From positions 124,031 to 188,030 of the forward strand of contig NZ_JASNRA010000010.1 in the NCBI RefSeq assembly GCF_030411955.1: a stretch of 64,000 nucleotides of DNA. Reading direction: 5' to 3'. The DNA is from Massilia sp. YIM B02443 (GTDB lineage: Bacteria; Pseudomonadota; Gammaproteobacteria; Burkholderiales; Burkholderiaceae_D). The notes beneath the pieces were generated by a model. That model had not been told where the DNA came from and made no database searches. It saw only the letters and a program-made list of their open reading frames with translations. This document shows, one piece after another, positions 20,918-29,848 of this stretch (the stretch's first letter is position 1; each line of letters starts with the position of its first letter). The position numbers and the translations under genes were made by a program.

Positions 20918-20950
20918 CCGCCACGCGCCATTCGACGCGTGGCGGTTTTT
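20918..20950 (+). terminator. intrinsic terminator/attenuator inside the export operon
   Basis: Perfect 10-bp stem CCGCCACGCG / CGCGTGGCGG (20918-20927, 20936-20945), 8-base loop, then TTTTT. It separates the large substrate gene from the four downstream genes and would lower their expression relative to it. Confidence 0.85.
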
Positions 20951-20963
20951 CGAGCGAGGCATC

Positions 20964-21362
20964 ATGAAACGGATTACCCCTCTCCTGCTGGCGGCGCTGG
21001 TTGCCTTGCCGGTCGCGGCCCAGGCCGGCGAACCGGACAAGCTGCCGGTGAACGTGAGCTTCCTGGACACGGTGCAGGTCGCACCGGGCAAGGATGCGGA
21101 TCCGGCCGACGGCTGGGGCAAGACGGCCGACACCGCATCGCTGGGCGAGCTGCGCGGCGGCGCCGACACGGTGTTCACCGAAGCATCGGCGACCCTCAGC
21201 GGCACGGTCGGCAGCAACGTCGCCAACAACGTCACCACCGGCTTCAACGTGATCGACAACGGTTCGTTCTCGGGCGCGTCGGGCTTGCCGGTCGTGATCC
21301 AGAACAGCGGCGCCAATGTGCTGATCCAGAACGCCACCGTCATCAACCTGCAACTGCAATAA
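20964..21362 (+). CDS. small secreted protein of the export cluster
   Basis: A 132-residue exported protein, family not recognised. Signal peptide MKRITPLLLAALVALPVAAQ, cut near residue 21. Residues 59-66 read ASLGELRGG-like (double Gly at 65-66), a motif that recurs in the next small protein. The C-terminal 26 residues (GLPVVIQNSGANVLIQ, then a hydrophobic/Gln tail) align with the C-terminus of the large substrate (QN-x-G-x3-LIQ). Beta-strand-forming, possibly a nucleator or minor fibre subunit. The stop is two bases before the peptidase start codon, so the two are co-translated. Confidence 0.8.
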   Translation: MKRITPLLLAALVALPVAAQAGEPDKLPVNVSFLDTVQVAPGKDADPADGWGKTADTASLGELRGGADTVFTEASATLSGTVGSNVANNVTTGFNVIDNGSFSGASGLPVVIQNSGANVLIQNATVINLQLQ

Positions 21363-21364
21363 GC

Positions 21365-22042
21365 ATGAAACGAAGCCTCTTGTCTGCTGCTTTGCTAAGC
21401 GGCTTCCTGCTGGCGCCGGTCACGGCGTCGGCGCTCGACCTGGCCGTCATCCCGCGCGTCAACGTGCCGGTGACCAGCCTCAAGGACATCAAATTCCAGC
21501 GCACCACGCGCCAGCAATACGACTACAGCTGCGGCGCGGCGGCGGTCGCCACCCTGCTTTCGCACCATTACGCCACCCCGACCCCGGAACAGGACGTGTT
21601 CCAGCAGATGTACGCCAACGGCGACAAGGCCAAGATCCACAAGGAAGGCTTTTCCATGCTGGACATGCAGCGCTTCCTGGCCACGCGCGGTTTCCGCGCC
21701 GACGGCTTCAAGCTGCCGATCGAAAAACTGATCAAGGAAAAACTTCCGGCCATCGTGCTGGTGACCGACCGCGGCTTCAATCACTTCGTGGTGGTCAAGG
21801 GATCCGAGGATGGCCGCATCCTGCTGGGCGACCCGTCCACCGGCAACCGCGTGGTGAGCATGGAACGGTTCCAGGAAATCTGGCGCAACAAGCTGCTGTT
21901 CGTGATCCACAGCCACAAGGACGGCGTGGCCTTCAACACCCCCGAGGACTGGCGCGGCGCCCCGCGCGCGCCGCTCGGCACCGGGATGCACCAGGACCAG
22001 CTCAGCGCCTCGCTGCCGAAGTTCGGCCCGGGCGATTTTTAA
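21365..22042 (+). CDS. periplasmic C39-family cysteine peptidase, FapD-like
   Basis: A 225-residue papain-fold peptidase. Signal peptide MKRSLLSAALLSGFLLAPVTA. The catalytic triad is visible: C56 in YDYSCGAAAVATLL, H140 in FNHFVVVKG and D156 in LGDPSTG, all in C39 order. Unlike bacteriocin exporters there is no ABC transporter attached, so it acts alone in the periplasm. FapD of the Pseudomonas functional-amyloid system is a peptidase of this kind. Start two bases after the preceding stop codon; the next gene follows after 11 bases with AAGGA. Confidence 0.9.
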   Translation: MKRSLLSAALLSGFLLAPVTASALDLAVIPRVNVPVTSLKDIKFQRTTRQQYDYSCGAAAVATLLSHHYATPTPEQDVFQQMYANGDKAKIHKEGFSMLDMQRFLATRGFRADGFKLPIEKLIKEKLPAIVLVTDRGFNHFVVVKGSEDGRILLGDPSTGNRVVSMERFQEIWRNKLLFVIHSHKDGVAFNTPEDWRGAPRAPLGTGMHQDQLSASLPKFGPGDF

Positions 22043-22053
22043 AGGACACCGCC

Positions 22054-22584
22054 ATGCGCTGGACCGTTTTCAAACGACTCTCCCTACTGGCCGCAGCCTT
22101 TGCTGCCGCGCTCGGCACGTTGCCAGTGCAGGCGTCGGATACCGCGCTGGACGACACCGCGCTGTCCGCCTTCGGCGCACCGGTCGCGGCCGACACGCTG
22201 GACGGCGCCCGCGGCGGCTTCGAAGTCGCCGGCGGCCTCAACCTCGCGCTCGGCATCGAGCGCGTGGTGTCGGTCAACGGCGAGGTGCTGTCGCGCACCA
22301 ATATCTCGATTCCCGACCTGGCGGCGATGACCTCGGACCAGGCGCGCCTGGCCCAGGATGCGCTCGGCTCGGCCAAGCTGATCCAGCTCGGCGGCAACAA
22401 CTTCGTGGCCAGCGACATCGCCCTCAACAATGGCGCGACCCTGCTCCAGAACACCCTGGACGGCCAGGACATCCGCGCCGCGACCACCATCTCGTCCACC
22501 GTCAACAGCATGTCGCTGCTGAAGGACATGAACTTCCAGTCGACGATTCGTGAAGGAATCGTGCGCTCTGCCGGAAACTTGTAA
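22054..22584 (+). CDS. secreted protein of the export cluster, hypothetical
   Basis: A 176-residue exported protein, family not recognised. Signal peptide (residues 1-27, ending PVQAS). It carries DTLDGARGG with a double Gly at residues 54-55, like the ELRGG of the gene at 20964, then a region with GLNLALGIERVVSVNGEVLS and, further on, NNGATLLQN (residues 125-133), which resembles the QNxGxxxLIQ motif of the other two secreted proteins. Preceded by AAGGACACC. Could be a chaperone, FapE-like component or minor subunit; not decidable here. Confidence 0.78.
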   Translation: MRWTVFKRLSLLAAAFAAALGTLPVQASDTALDDTALSAFGAPVAADTLDGARGGFEVAGGLNLALGIERVVSVNGEVLSRTNISIPDLAAMTSDQARLAQDALGSAKLIQLGGNNFVASDIALNNGATLLQNTLDGQDIRAATTISSTVNSMSLLKDMNFQSTIREGIVRSAGNL

Positions 22585-22614
22585 AATTAATAATTATCAC
22601 ACTGGAGAATCCGG

Positions 22615-24174
22615 ATGTACCAACACGTCGCGCGGCTTGGCGCCGCCGGCCTGGCGGCCGCCCTGCTGGCGCCGCCCGTCCTTGCGCAGCAACCTGTGGC
22701 CGATTCCGGCGCTCAGGAACAAAAGAACGAACTGTCGCAGCTGAAGAACGAGCTGGCCGAACAGCGCGCATTGGTCAACCGGCTGGTGGAAGAGCTGCAG
22801 GCGCAGCGCGCGCAGCTGCAGCGCATGCAGGCCGCCCCTGCCCTGGCGCCCGCGCCGGCACTGGCGCAGCAGGACGTGCCGCTGACCGATCCGACACCGC
22901 TGAACGGCGCTCCGTTCGCAATACCGACCGCAGGCGCCGACGGCGTCACGCTGTCGCAGCTGCGCGGCACCGGCGGCGCCGGCTTCATGAGCGGCGACAT
23001 GAGCGGCCAGGCCCCGGTGGCCCAGCCGCCGCAGTTGCCGCCGGCCGTGACCGGCGTGCCGGCTCCGGTGCCGCCGCAGCAGCGTCCGAATCAACCGACC
23101 GTGCCCGCCCCTGCCCCGGCCCAGCCGGCGGCGCAACAGCAGGCGCAGACCCAGCAGCGTCCGCCGCAGCAGGGCCAGCAACCGCAGCAGGCGAACAACA
23201 ACCAGCAGCCCAACAAGCCGCCCGAGATCGCCCCGATCACCGACCAGCCGGGCGTGCTGACGCCGCGCGGCACCTACGTGGTGGAGCCTGCCGCGCAGTT
23301 CGGCTATTCGTCTAGCAACCGGGTGGCGCTGGTCGGCTACACCGTGATCCCGGCGCTCCTGATCGGCCTGGTGGACGTGCGTGAAATCAAGCGCAACACC
23401 TTCACCACCTCGATCACCGGCCGCACCGGCCTCTCCAACCGGATGGAAGTCGAGGTCAAGGTGCCGTACGTGTACCGTTCCGACGCCACGGTCAGCCGCG
23501 AACTGTTCACCGGCACCGCGGTCGAGCGCGTGTTCGACACCACCGGCAAGGCGATGGGCGACATCGAGGTCGCCGGACGCTACCAGCTCAACAACGGCGG
23601 CGCCGACAAGGGCTATTACATCGCCGGCCTGCGCTACAAGAGCCGCACCGGGCGCGATCCGTTCGAAGTCGTGACCGACTGCGACCGCCGCTGCATCGGC
23701 GAAAACGTGACCGGCACCGGCCTGCCGCTGAGCCTGCCGACCGGCTCGGGCTTCCACTCGCTGCAGGGCAGCCTGACCTGGCTGTATCCGTCCGACCCGG
23801 CGGTCTTCTTCGGCAACCTGAGCTACCTGCACAACTTCAAGCGCGACGATGTCACGCGCCTGGTGCGCAACGGCGAGCGCGAGCCGCTCGGCACGCTCGA
23901 GCCGGGCAATGTGATCGGCTTTAACTTCGGCATGGGCCTGGCGCTGAACGACAAGGCCTCGCTCAGCCTCGGCTACGACCACAGCACGATCGCGCGCATG
24001 CGCCAGAACGGCAGCATCGTGCCGGGCTCGGTGCGCACCCAGCTCGGCACCCTGCTGCTGGGCTACTCGTACCGCCTCAGTCCGCAGCGTTCGCTGAACA
24101 TCGCGGTGGGCGCCGGCGTCACCCGCGACACGCCGGACGTGACGCTGACGGTGCGCCTGCCGATGACGTTCTGA
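22615..24174 (+). CDS. outer-membrane beta-barrel transporter, FapF-like
   Basis: A 519-residue predicted outer-membrane protein, the probable exit pore of the cluster. Signal peptide to about residue 24 (PPVLAQQ). A coiled coil follows (residues 33-72, ELSQLKNELAEQRALVNRL), then a Pro/Gln-rich linker (about 75-225) containing TLSQLRGTGG (112-121), then a beta-barrel to the C-terminal Phe (LPMTF). Coiled coil, disordered linker and barrel is the layout of FapF, the Pseudomonas amyloid secretion channel. Start supported by GGAGAAT. Two Cys in the barrel (DCDRRC) may form a loop disulfide. Confidence 0.85.
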   Translation: MYQHVARLGAAGLAAALLAPPVLAQQPVADSGAQEQKNELSQLKNELAEQRALVNRLVEELQAQRAQLQRMQAAPALAPAPALAQQDVPLTDPTPLNGAPFAIPTAGADGVTLSQLRGTGGAGFMSGDMSGQAPVAQPPQLPPAVTGVPAPVPPQQRPNQPTVPAPAPAQPAAQQQAQTQQRPPQQGQQPQQANNNQQPNKPPEIAPITDQPGVLTPRGTYVVEPAAQFGYSSSNRVALVGYTVIPALLIGLVDVREIKRNTFTTSITGRTGLSNRMEVEVKVPYVYRSDATVSRELFTGTAVERVFDTTGKAMGDIEVAGRYQLNNGGADKGYYIAGLRYKSRTGRDPFEVVTDCDRRCIGENVTGTGLPLSLPTGSGFHSLQGSLTWLYPSDPAVFFGNLSYLHNFKRDDVTRLVRNGEREPLGTLEPGNVIGFNFGMGLALNDKASLSLGYDHSTIARMRQNGSIVPGSVRTQLGTLLLGYSYRLSPQRSLNIAVGAGVTRDTPDVTLTVRLPMTF

Positions 24175-24180
24175 CGACCT

Positions 24181-24207
24181 CCCGGCCGCAGTTGGCATGC
24201 GGCCGGG
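24181..24207 (+). terminator. GC-rich hairpin after the export operon
   Basis: CCCGGCCGC / GCGGCCGGG, 9-bp perfect stem with a 9-base loop, directly after the last gene. No U-tract follows, so termination would be weak or factor-assisted. Confidence 0.45.
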
Positions 24208-24254
24208 ATAAGCCTGGAAAGCGTTGTAAAAAAACTTCGCACGATTGCAAAATC

Positions 24255-24285
24255 TTGCTGAAATTTTATGGATTATCTCTATAAT
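24255..24285 (+). promoter_or_regulatory. promoter of the cold-shock gene
   Basis: TTGCTG (24255-24260) and a perfect TATAAT (24280-24285), 19 bases apart. It gives a 5' leader of about 85 bases before the cold-shock start codon, consistent with a regulated long leader. Confidence 0.6.
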
Positions 24286-24377
24286 CAGATTCGCAACGTT
24301 GAGTGTTTCGCTGGTCCAGTCCTCCGATTCGCCTGCGAAGCATCACAGAGACAACTTAAAAATTTGAGGGAATTAAC

Positions 24378-24584
24378 ATGGCGACTGGCATTGTCAAATG
24401 GTTCAACGACGCTAAAGGTTTCGGCTTCATCACTCCTGACGGCGGCGGCGAAGACGTCTTCGCGCACTTCTCGGCGATCAACGCCACCGGTTTCAAGTCG
24501 CTGCAGGAAAACCAGCGCGTGACCTTCGACATCACCGCTGGCCCGAAAGGCAAGCAGGCTGCCAACATCCAGCCGCAAGCGTAA
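24378..24584 (+). CDS. cold-shock-domain protein (CspA family)
   Basis: A 68-residue RNA/DNA-binding protein, essentially one cold-shock domain. RNP1 ([11 protein letters not shown], residues 13-23) and RNP2 (DVFAHFSAI) are intact; [18 protein letters not shown] is the usual start. Length matches CspA. It has its own promoter, leader and terminator, so it is a monocistronic unit between the two accessory islands. Confidence 0.95.
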   Translation: MATGIVKWFNDAKGFGFITPDGGGEDVFAHFSAINATGFKSLQENQRVTFDITAGPKGKQAANIQPQA

Positions 24585-24619
24585 TGTCGCTGTCCGCCTG
24601 ATTGGCGGGACATAAACGA

Positions 24620-24647
24620 AAAGAGCACGTCCGCGGACGTGCTCTTT
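24620..24647. terminator. terminator after the cold-shock gene
   Basis: Perfect 13-bp inverted repeat AAAGAGCACGTCC / GGACGTGCTCTTT with CG between; A-run before and T-run after make it usable on both strands. Confidence 0.8.
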
Positions 24648-24777
24648 GTCGTTTACGGCAGCAATATCGGTACTTGCGCGATCGCATCACTTGAGCTGGA
24701 GGAATTGGTCACACTTGACGGGTTTTTGAATGTCAACATGCGCCTGCAGCGACTGGCGCCACTCAAGGACCCTGCGA

Positions 24778-27498
24778 ATGAATGCTTCCGTGCCTGCCGC
24801 CATCCTCACCGATAGCAATCGACCGCTCCGCCTGCGAATCTGGAACCAGTCCGGCGTCAGCGAAGACGTCTTGCTGGTCAAGCATGTCAGTGGAACCGAA
24901 ACGATGTGCGGAGGGATCGAGTATCACCTCCTGTGCGTCGCGACCCGCGTCGGCATGCCGCTCAAGGAATTCGTCGCCAATCCTGTCGAACTGCAGTTCG
25001 TGACCGACACCGGCGACCTGCGCTCTGTATGCGGCATTGTCGCCGAAGCTGCGGAAGGACAGAGCGATGGCGGCCTGGCGACTTATCAGCTGACCGTACG
25101 CGACGCCTTTGCGCTGCTCGACAAGACCTGCAATACCCGGGTTTTCCTTAACCTGAATGAAGTCGACATCACCGCCATCCTCCTCAAGGAGTGGCGTGTC
25201 GCCAATCCTGTCGCCGCCACCGTATTCGAATACGACCTCCGGCATCTCAAAACCTATCCGGCGCGCGACTTCACCATGCAACTCAACGAGTCGACCGCCG
25301 CCTTCCTGCGCAGGCTGTGGAAACGGCGCGGCATTGCCTGGTTCGTCCAGGCCGGCTCGTCGATCGAAGCGAACAGCGACCGCCCGCCGGTGCATACGCT
25401 GGTCTTGTTCGACGATGCATGGGGATTGAAAAAGAACGTGGCGGGCACGATCCGCTTCCATCGGGACGACGCCACCGAAACCCGCGACACGATCACCGCA
25501 TGGCATGCCGTTCGCACGCTGACGAGCGGCGTCGTCACACGCCGCAGCTGGGATGTCGCGCAAGCCCGGATGATCATGAGCCATGAAACCGGATTGAACG
25601 ATCAAGGGACGTTCGGCAATCGCCTCACTGCCGGCCTGGACGATTATCTGATCGATGCGCCGCATGCAGGCAGCAACAGCGCCGATTACCTCGACCTAGG
25701 ACGCTCCCGGATCCAGCGTCATGAATACGAAGCCAAGTATTTTCACGGCGAAGGAAGCGACCGCAATATGTGCGTCGGCCAGTGGAACGGCATTGCCGGC
25801 CACCCCGAGCTCGACTCGCACACTGCCAGCGAGCGCGAATTCGTGGTCGTCGAATTGCATGTCGAGGCCGAGAACAATCTGCCGAAAGCCCTGGACGAAC
25901 GCGTGCGCCGTCTGTTCGCGCTGAACCATTGGCACAAAGGCAGCACCAGCCTGCAACAGGCCAGCGCCGAGCGCGGCGTGCGCTATACCAACCGATTTAC
26001 CTGCGTGCGGCGCGGCATTCCGATCGTGCCGGCCTACGATCCCCGCATCGACCTGCCGCGCACCACACTGCAGTATGTGACCGTGGTAGGGCCGGTGAAT
26101 GAAGAAATCCATTGCGATGAATTCGGGCGGGTCAAGATCCGCTTTCCCGGCTGCCGTGAAGAAGATCATGAGCACGCCCAGGGTGCAGGCGCATCGGACT
26201 CCGACCGGGATTCGGCGTGGGTGCAGGTGGCAAATCCCTGGGCCGGTGCGCAGTATGGGTCGATCTCCCTGCCGCGTGTCGGCCATCAGGTTTTGTGCGA
26301 CTTCGTTGGGGGAGATCCGGACCAACCGTTGATTATTGGCCGCGCTCATGGCGGCTTGAACCCGCCGCCTTCATTCAATCGCCGCAGCCGTCTGCCCGGA
26401 GACAAATATTTATCGGGCATCGTCAGCAAGGAAGGACGCGCCGGGCGTTACAACCAGCTGCGCCTCGACGACACGCCCGGGCAAATCAGCGTCCAGCTGG
26501 CCAGCGCACACGGCCAGAGCCAGCTTAATCTCGGCTATCTCACCCATCCTCGCTGCGATGGCAAGGCTAACGCGCGCGGCGCCGGCTTCGAACTGGCGAC
26601 GAACGACAGCGGCGCGATTCGCACGGCGAAGTCGCTTCTGATTTCGGCATGGAAGCGGCTCGACGCCTGCGGCACGCAACTGAGCGGCGACGAACACCTG
26701 GCGCTGATGCAGGATTGCCTCGACCTGTTCAAGTCGCTCGGGCAGTACGCGGCCGAACATCAGGCGTTAGCGGTCGATCCGGCGTCGCAAGAAGAGCTGA
26801 AATCCCATCTCGACGCTTCCGGCGGAGCTAAAAACAGCGATGAAAATGACGAACCTACGCTAAGCGTGACGGCACCGTCCGGGGTCGCCTTCAGCACGCC
26901 GAAAACCCTGGTCAGCTACGCGGGCGTCAATATCGATTCGGTGGCGCAGCAGCACTTGCAGCTGACCAGTGGAGCGCGCTTCAATCTGAATGCCGGCAAG
27001 GGCATCTCGCTGTTTTCTCACATGGATGGCATCACCCAGGTGGCGCACAAGGGAAAGTTTGTGATGCAAAGCCAGCATGACGACATGGGCATCGATGCGG
27101 CCAAGGATTTGAAGGTCACGGCAGGCAAGCGCATGGTGTTCATGGCCGAGGACGAAATCACGCTGATCGTCAGCGGCGGCGCTTACCTCAAGCTCAAAGG
27201 CGGCGCCGTCGAAATCGGCGGGCCGGGGGCGATGACGATCAAGACCGACGGACACCATTGGAATGGACCGGCCAGCGGCAAGACCGAATTGCCGACCTTC
27301 AGCGCCGGCGAATTCGGCCGCATTCCACGGCTGTTGCGAGCGACCGATGGCAAGCCGGTGGAAGGGATGAAGGTGCATGTGGAACGTTCGGGAGATAGCC
27401 CTGTTTCGGGCCAGACCAACGGCGCTGGTGAAGCTGAAAAGATCACCGCCGATCACTTGCAGCAGTTGAAGGCTACTTTTTATAAACCGCTGAAGTAA
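24778..27498 (+). CDS. vgrG: type VI secretion system spike protein VgrG with DUF2345 extension
   Basis: A 906-residue T6SS spike. The start at MNASVPAAILTDS is preferred over the ATG at 24730 because AAGGA lies eight bases upstream. The N-terminal half is gp27-like (residues 1-430); then the gp5 OB-fold (EEIHCDEFGRVKIRFPGCRE, SAWVQVANPWAGAQYGSI, GHQVLCDFVGGDPDQPLIIG); a helical insert; then the DUF2345 beta-helix (SFEATURES such as LNAGKGISLFSH, DLKVTAGKRMVFMAEDEITL). The tail (RATDGKPVEGMKVHVERSGD) looks like a cargo-docking Ig-like segment. It begins an island with a lipase effector, a Tla3-like protein and PAAR. No T6SS sheath or membrane genes are in the window. Confidence 0.93.
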   Translation: MNASVPAAILTDSNRPLRLRIWNQSGVSEDVLLVKHVSGTETMCGGIEYHLLCVATRVGMPLKEFVANPVELQFVTDTGDLRSVCGIVAEAAEGQSDGGLATYQLTVRDAFALLDKTCNTRVFLNLNEVDITAILLKEWRVANPVAATVFEYDLRHLKTYPARDFTMQLNESTAAFLRRLWKRRGIAWFVQAGSSIEANSDRPPVHTLVLFDDAWGLKKNVAGTIRFHRDDATETRDTITAWHAVRTLTSGVVTRRSWDVAQARMIMSHETGLNDQGTFGNRLTAGLDDYLIDAPHAGSNSADYLDLGRSRIQRHEYEAKYFHGEGSDRNMCVGQWNGIAGHPELDSHTASEREFVVVELHVEAENNLPKALDERVRRLFALNHWHKGSTSLQQASAERGVRYTNRFTCVRRGIPIVPAYDPRIDLPRTTLQYVTVVGPVNEEIHCDEFGRVKIRFPGCREEDHEHAQGAGASDSDRDSAWVQVANPWAGAQYGSISLPRVGHQVLCDFVGGDPDQPLIIGRAHGGLNPPPSFNRRSRLPGDKYLSGIVSKEGRAGRYNQLRLDDTPGQISVQLASAHGQSQLNLGYLTHPRCDGKANARGAGFELATNDSGAIRTAKSLLISAWKRLDACGTQLSGDEHLALMQDCLDLFKSLGQYAAEHQALAVDPASQEELKSHLDASGGAKNSDENDEPTLSVTAPSGVAFSTPKTLVSYAGVNIDSVAQQHLQLTSGARFNLNAGKGISLFSHMDGITQVAHKGKFVMQSQHDDMGIDAAKDLKVTAGKRMVFMAEDEITLIVSGGAYLKLKGGAVEIGGPGAMTIKTDGHHWNGPASGKTELPTFSAGEFGRIPRLLRATDGKPVEGMKVHVERSGDSPVSGQTNGAGEAEKITADHLQQLKATFYKPLK

Positions 27499-27518
27499 CG
27501 CCAACCCACGACGACATC

Positions 27519-29693
27519 ATGCTACCTTTTTCTTCTGAACGCGGCGAAATCGCATCCAGCCCGCTCGACGATCCGGCCAATTGTGTACTGGGTTCCGGAT
27601 GCGGGACGGTATTCGTTACATTAAAGCCTCTCGATGTATTCACGCAGTTACCATTGCCCGGCATCGTGATCTTCGTTCATGGTGTGAATTCGGATGGCGA
27701 ATGGTATAAGACAACGGAAGAAGGTTTGTGCGAGGGGCTCAATGAGCGCCTGAAGCGATGCAAGGAACATCTGTTTCACGCAACGGCGGCAGGTGGAACT
27801 TTGACGCCAGTGAAATATTTTCCTGAGCTTACTCCCGACGGTTTCGTCAATCCAAAGATGGGCGCAACCAATTTCATTGAGCCAACGGAGAATTTTTCGC
27901 CAGTCATCCAGTTTCGCTGGGGGTACAAGGCAAGCGCCGAAGAACTGCAAGCCTATAGCGACGGAATCTACCTGAACGAGCATCGTTACTGGGGTGGTGG
28001 TCCGTTCGCCAATGGCTGCACGGCACTGGCCGATCTCTGGGGCGATGGCCTGACAAGCCGGCTGTTCCTGTGGATGCATGTGCAGCACCTGAATCCCACT
28101 CCTGACCGCAAGGTATATTCCTGTCCCCCGCGCCCGTACTTCGTGCTGGCCGCATTGCGCCTTGCCAAACTGGTCGAATCGATCCGCAAAAAACAGGCCG
28201 ACGTTCCCATCACGATTGTCTGCCACAGCCAAGGCAATATGATCGGCATGGCAGCTGCCTTCCTTGGTGAACGCCTGGCTTCCGTCACTGACCCAAGGGG
28301 ACAATCCGGCAGATGTGTCGCCGACAACTACGTGCTGTGCAACCCTCCATATAGCTTGGTCGAAAGCAACTTCAAACAGGCCTGGACAGAACGCGGCATG
28401 GAAGACGCCGAGGGAAATAATGGGCGTCAGACAGTAGAAGCCAGGCTCGGTACTCTGCGCGCTTTCTTTGACATCGTTAAACAGCAAGCAGGTACGCAAC
28501 AGTCGCCTGAGAGCATCGACGAAGCCATGAAAAACGAAGTACACGGTTTCGATGCCAAGACAGACCGCGAAAGTTACGGCTACGGCCCTACGAAATCGAC
28601 TCACGGTCGTGTCACCCTGTACTTCAATCCCCACGATAAGGTCATTTCATCGACCACCATCCAAGGCATCGGCTGGCGTGGTCTCAGCAAAGAAGAGATC
28701 GATGCTGCAGGTGGAGCAGGCGTTTTTTCGCAGCGGGTGTTTGCTCAAGGTTTTGACGTTGGCAGCAAGGGTATCTACGACTTCTGGGACAACCACCACA
28801 AAAAACCCAAGCCCGGAAGCAAGGATTTCTGGTTTCCTCACTCCCAGGACGCATGCTATTCCCTATCGAAAGGGATTGATGCCAATCCCACTGCCCTTGG
28901 AAAAATCCTGACCTTCTCGATGGCACCGTTCATGATCGTCGCGACCAGTCTGTACAAGGAGCCCATCAATGCCCTGCCCCCCAAGACATGGAAAACACCT
29001 TTGTTCGCTCCAGAACTGCCAGTGCCATTCAAGCCGCAAGCGGTACGCTTTGGAACAGCCAGTAAACATTTCGACCAGGGCATGGACGCGCCAGGGGAAT
29101 ACCGCGACAAAAACCAGACGCGCGATGTTGGCTCTCCATACGCGGGCGATCGGAAAATGCCAGAGCATGCGACCGAAGGATCCGGGCTCAAAAACACTGA
29201 TGCTGCGGCAGGCAATGCCGAAACCGAAGCATCGCTGCTGTATGAGCACCACGCCATGCTGCGAATGGAGGCGAAACGTGAGGGGCTCTACAAAACGTCA
29301 GATGACGTCGGAATGGAGGACCGCCCAAAAACTGCTGACGCCAACTACACGAAATGGCGAACCCAAAAAATCAAGGATAGTCTGGCGGAATGCATCGATA
29401 CCCATGCGACCGATCATTCAACGATCATGACCAATGGCGAACATGCCCGGATGGCTTTGGCATATGACATGGCAATCGGGGTATGCAATATCAAGCAGGA
29501 AGATTTTTTGGAGTTTCGAATTGCTGCCGACTGGCGACTTCTCAAAGGACTTAGCAAAGACAAGACGGAGAGCATCTTTCCTGAATATTTTGAACGAGGA
29601 GTCGTTAATAAAGTATCGGTTGCCGAGTGGTCAAAAACTGGTGAAGGCGGAATGCCATCTAAGATCATAGATAAACGAAAATTGATTTTCTAA
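27519..29693 (+). CDS. type VI lipase effector, Tle3-like
   Basis: A 724-residue predicted antibacterial phospholipase delivered by the adjacent VgrG. The alpha/beta-hydrolase core shows the oxyanion region IVIFVHGVNSDGEWY (residues 50-63), the nucleophile elbow CHSQGN (S237; GHSQG in many relatives) and a candidate catalytic Asp in FNPHDKVIS (D373). The C-terminal half (about 480-724) resembles the DUF3274 region of Tle3. No signal peptide, as expected for T6SS cargo. It follows vgrG by 20 bases, with a weak ribosome-binding site. Base composition falls toward A+T in the second half, unlike flanking chromosomal genes. Confidence 0.85.
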   Translation: MLPFSSERGEIASSPLDDPANCVLGSGCGTVFVTLKPLDVFTQLPLPGIVIFVHGVNSDGEWYKTTEEGLCEGLNERLKRCKEHLFHATAAGGTLTPVKYFPELTPDGFVNPKMGATNFIEPTENFSPVIQFRWGYKASAEELQAYSDGIYLNEHRYWGGGPFANGCTALADLWGDGLTSRLFLWMHVQHLNPTPDRKVYSCPPRPYFVLAALRLAKLVESIRKKQADVPITIVCHSQGNMIGMAAAFLGERLASVTDPRGQSGRCVADNYVLCNPPYSLVESNFKQAWTERGMEDAEGNNGRQTVEARLGTLRAFFDIVKQQAGTQQSPESIDEAMKNEVHGFDAKTDRESYGYGPTKSTHGRVTLYFNPHDKVISSTTIQGIGWRGLSKEEIDAAGGAGVFSQRVFAQGFDVGSKGIYDFWDNHHKKPKPGSKDFWFPHSQDACYSLSKGIDANPTALGKILTFSMAPFMIVATSLYKEPINALPPKTWKTPLFAPELPVPFKPQAVRFGTASKHFDQGMDAPGEYRDKNQTRDVGSPYAGDRKMPEHATEGSGLKNTDAAAGNAETEASLLYEHHAMLRMEAKREGLYKTSDDVGMEDRPKTADANYTKWRTQKIKDSLAECIDTHATDHSTIMTNGEHARMALAYDMAIGVCNIKQEDFLEFRIAADWRLLKGLSKDKTESIFPEYFERGVVNKVSVAEWSKTGEGGMPSKIIDKRKLIF

Positions 29694-29848
29694 ACCAATC
29701 GATCATCCATATGAAAACGATTATTGCGAGTCTTTGGTTGCGCCTTACTTATAGTATTTGTCTATTTTTTCTAACTTTAATTATTTCACTCTGGATAATG
29801 TGGCACACTGAATCCAGCTCATCACTGCGATTTACCAACGGAGATATC

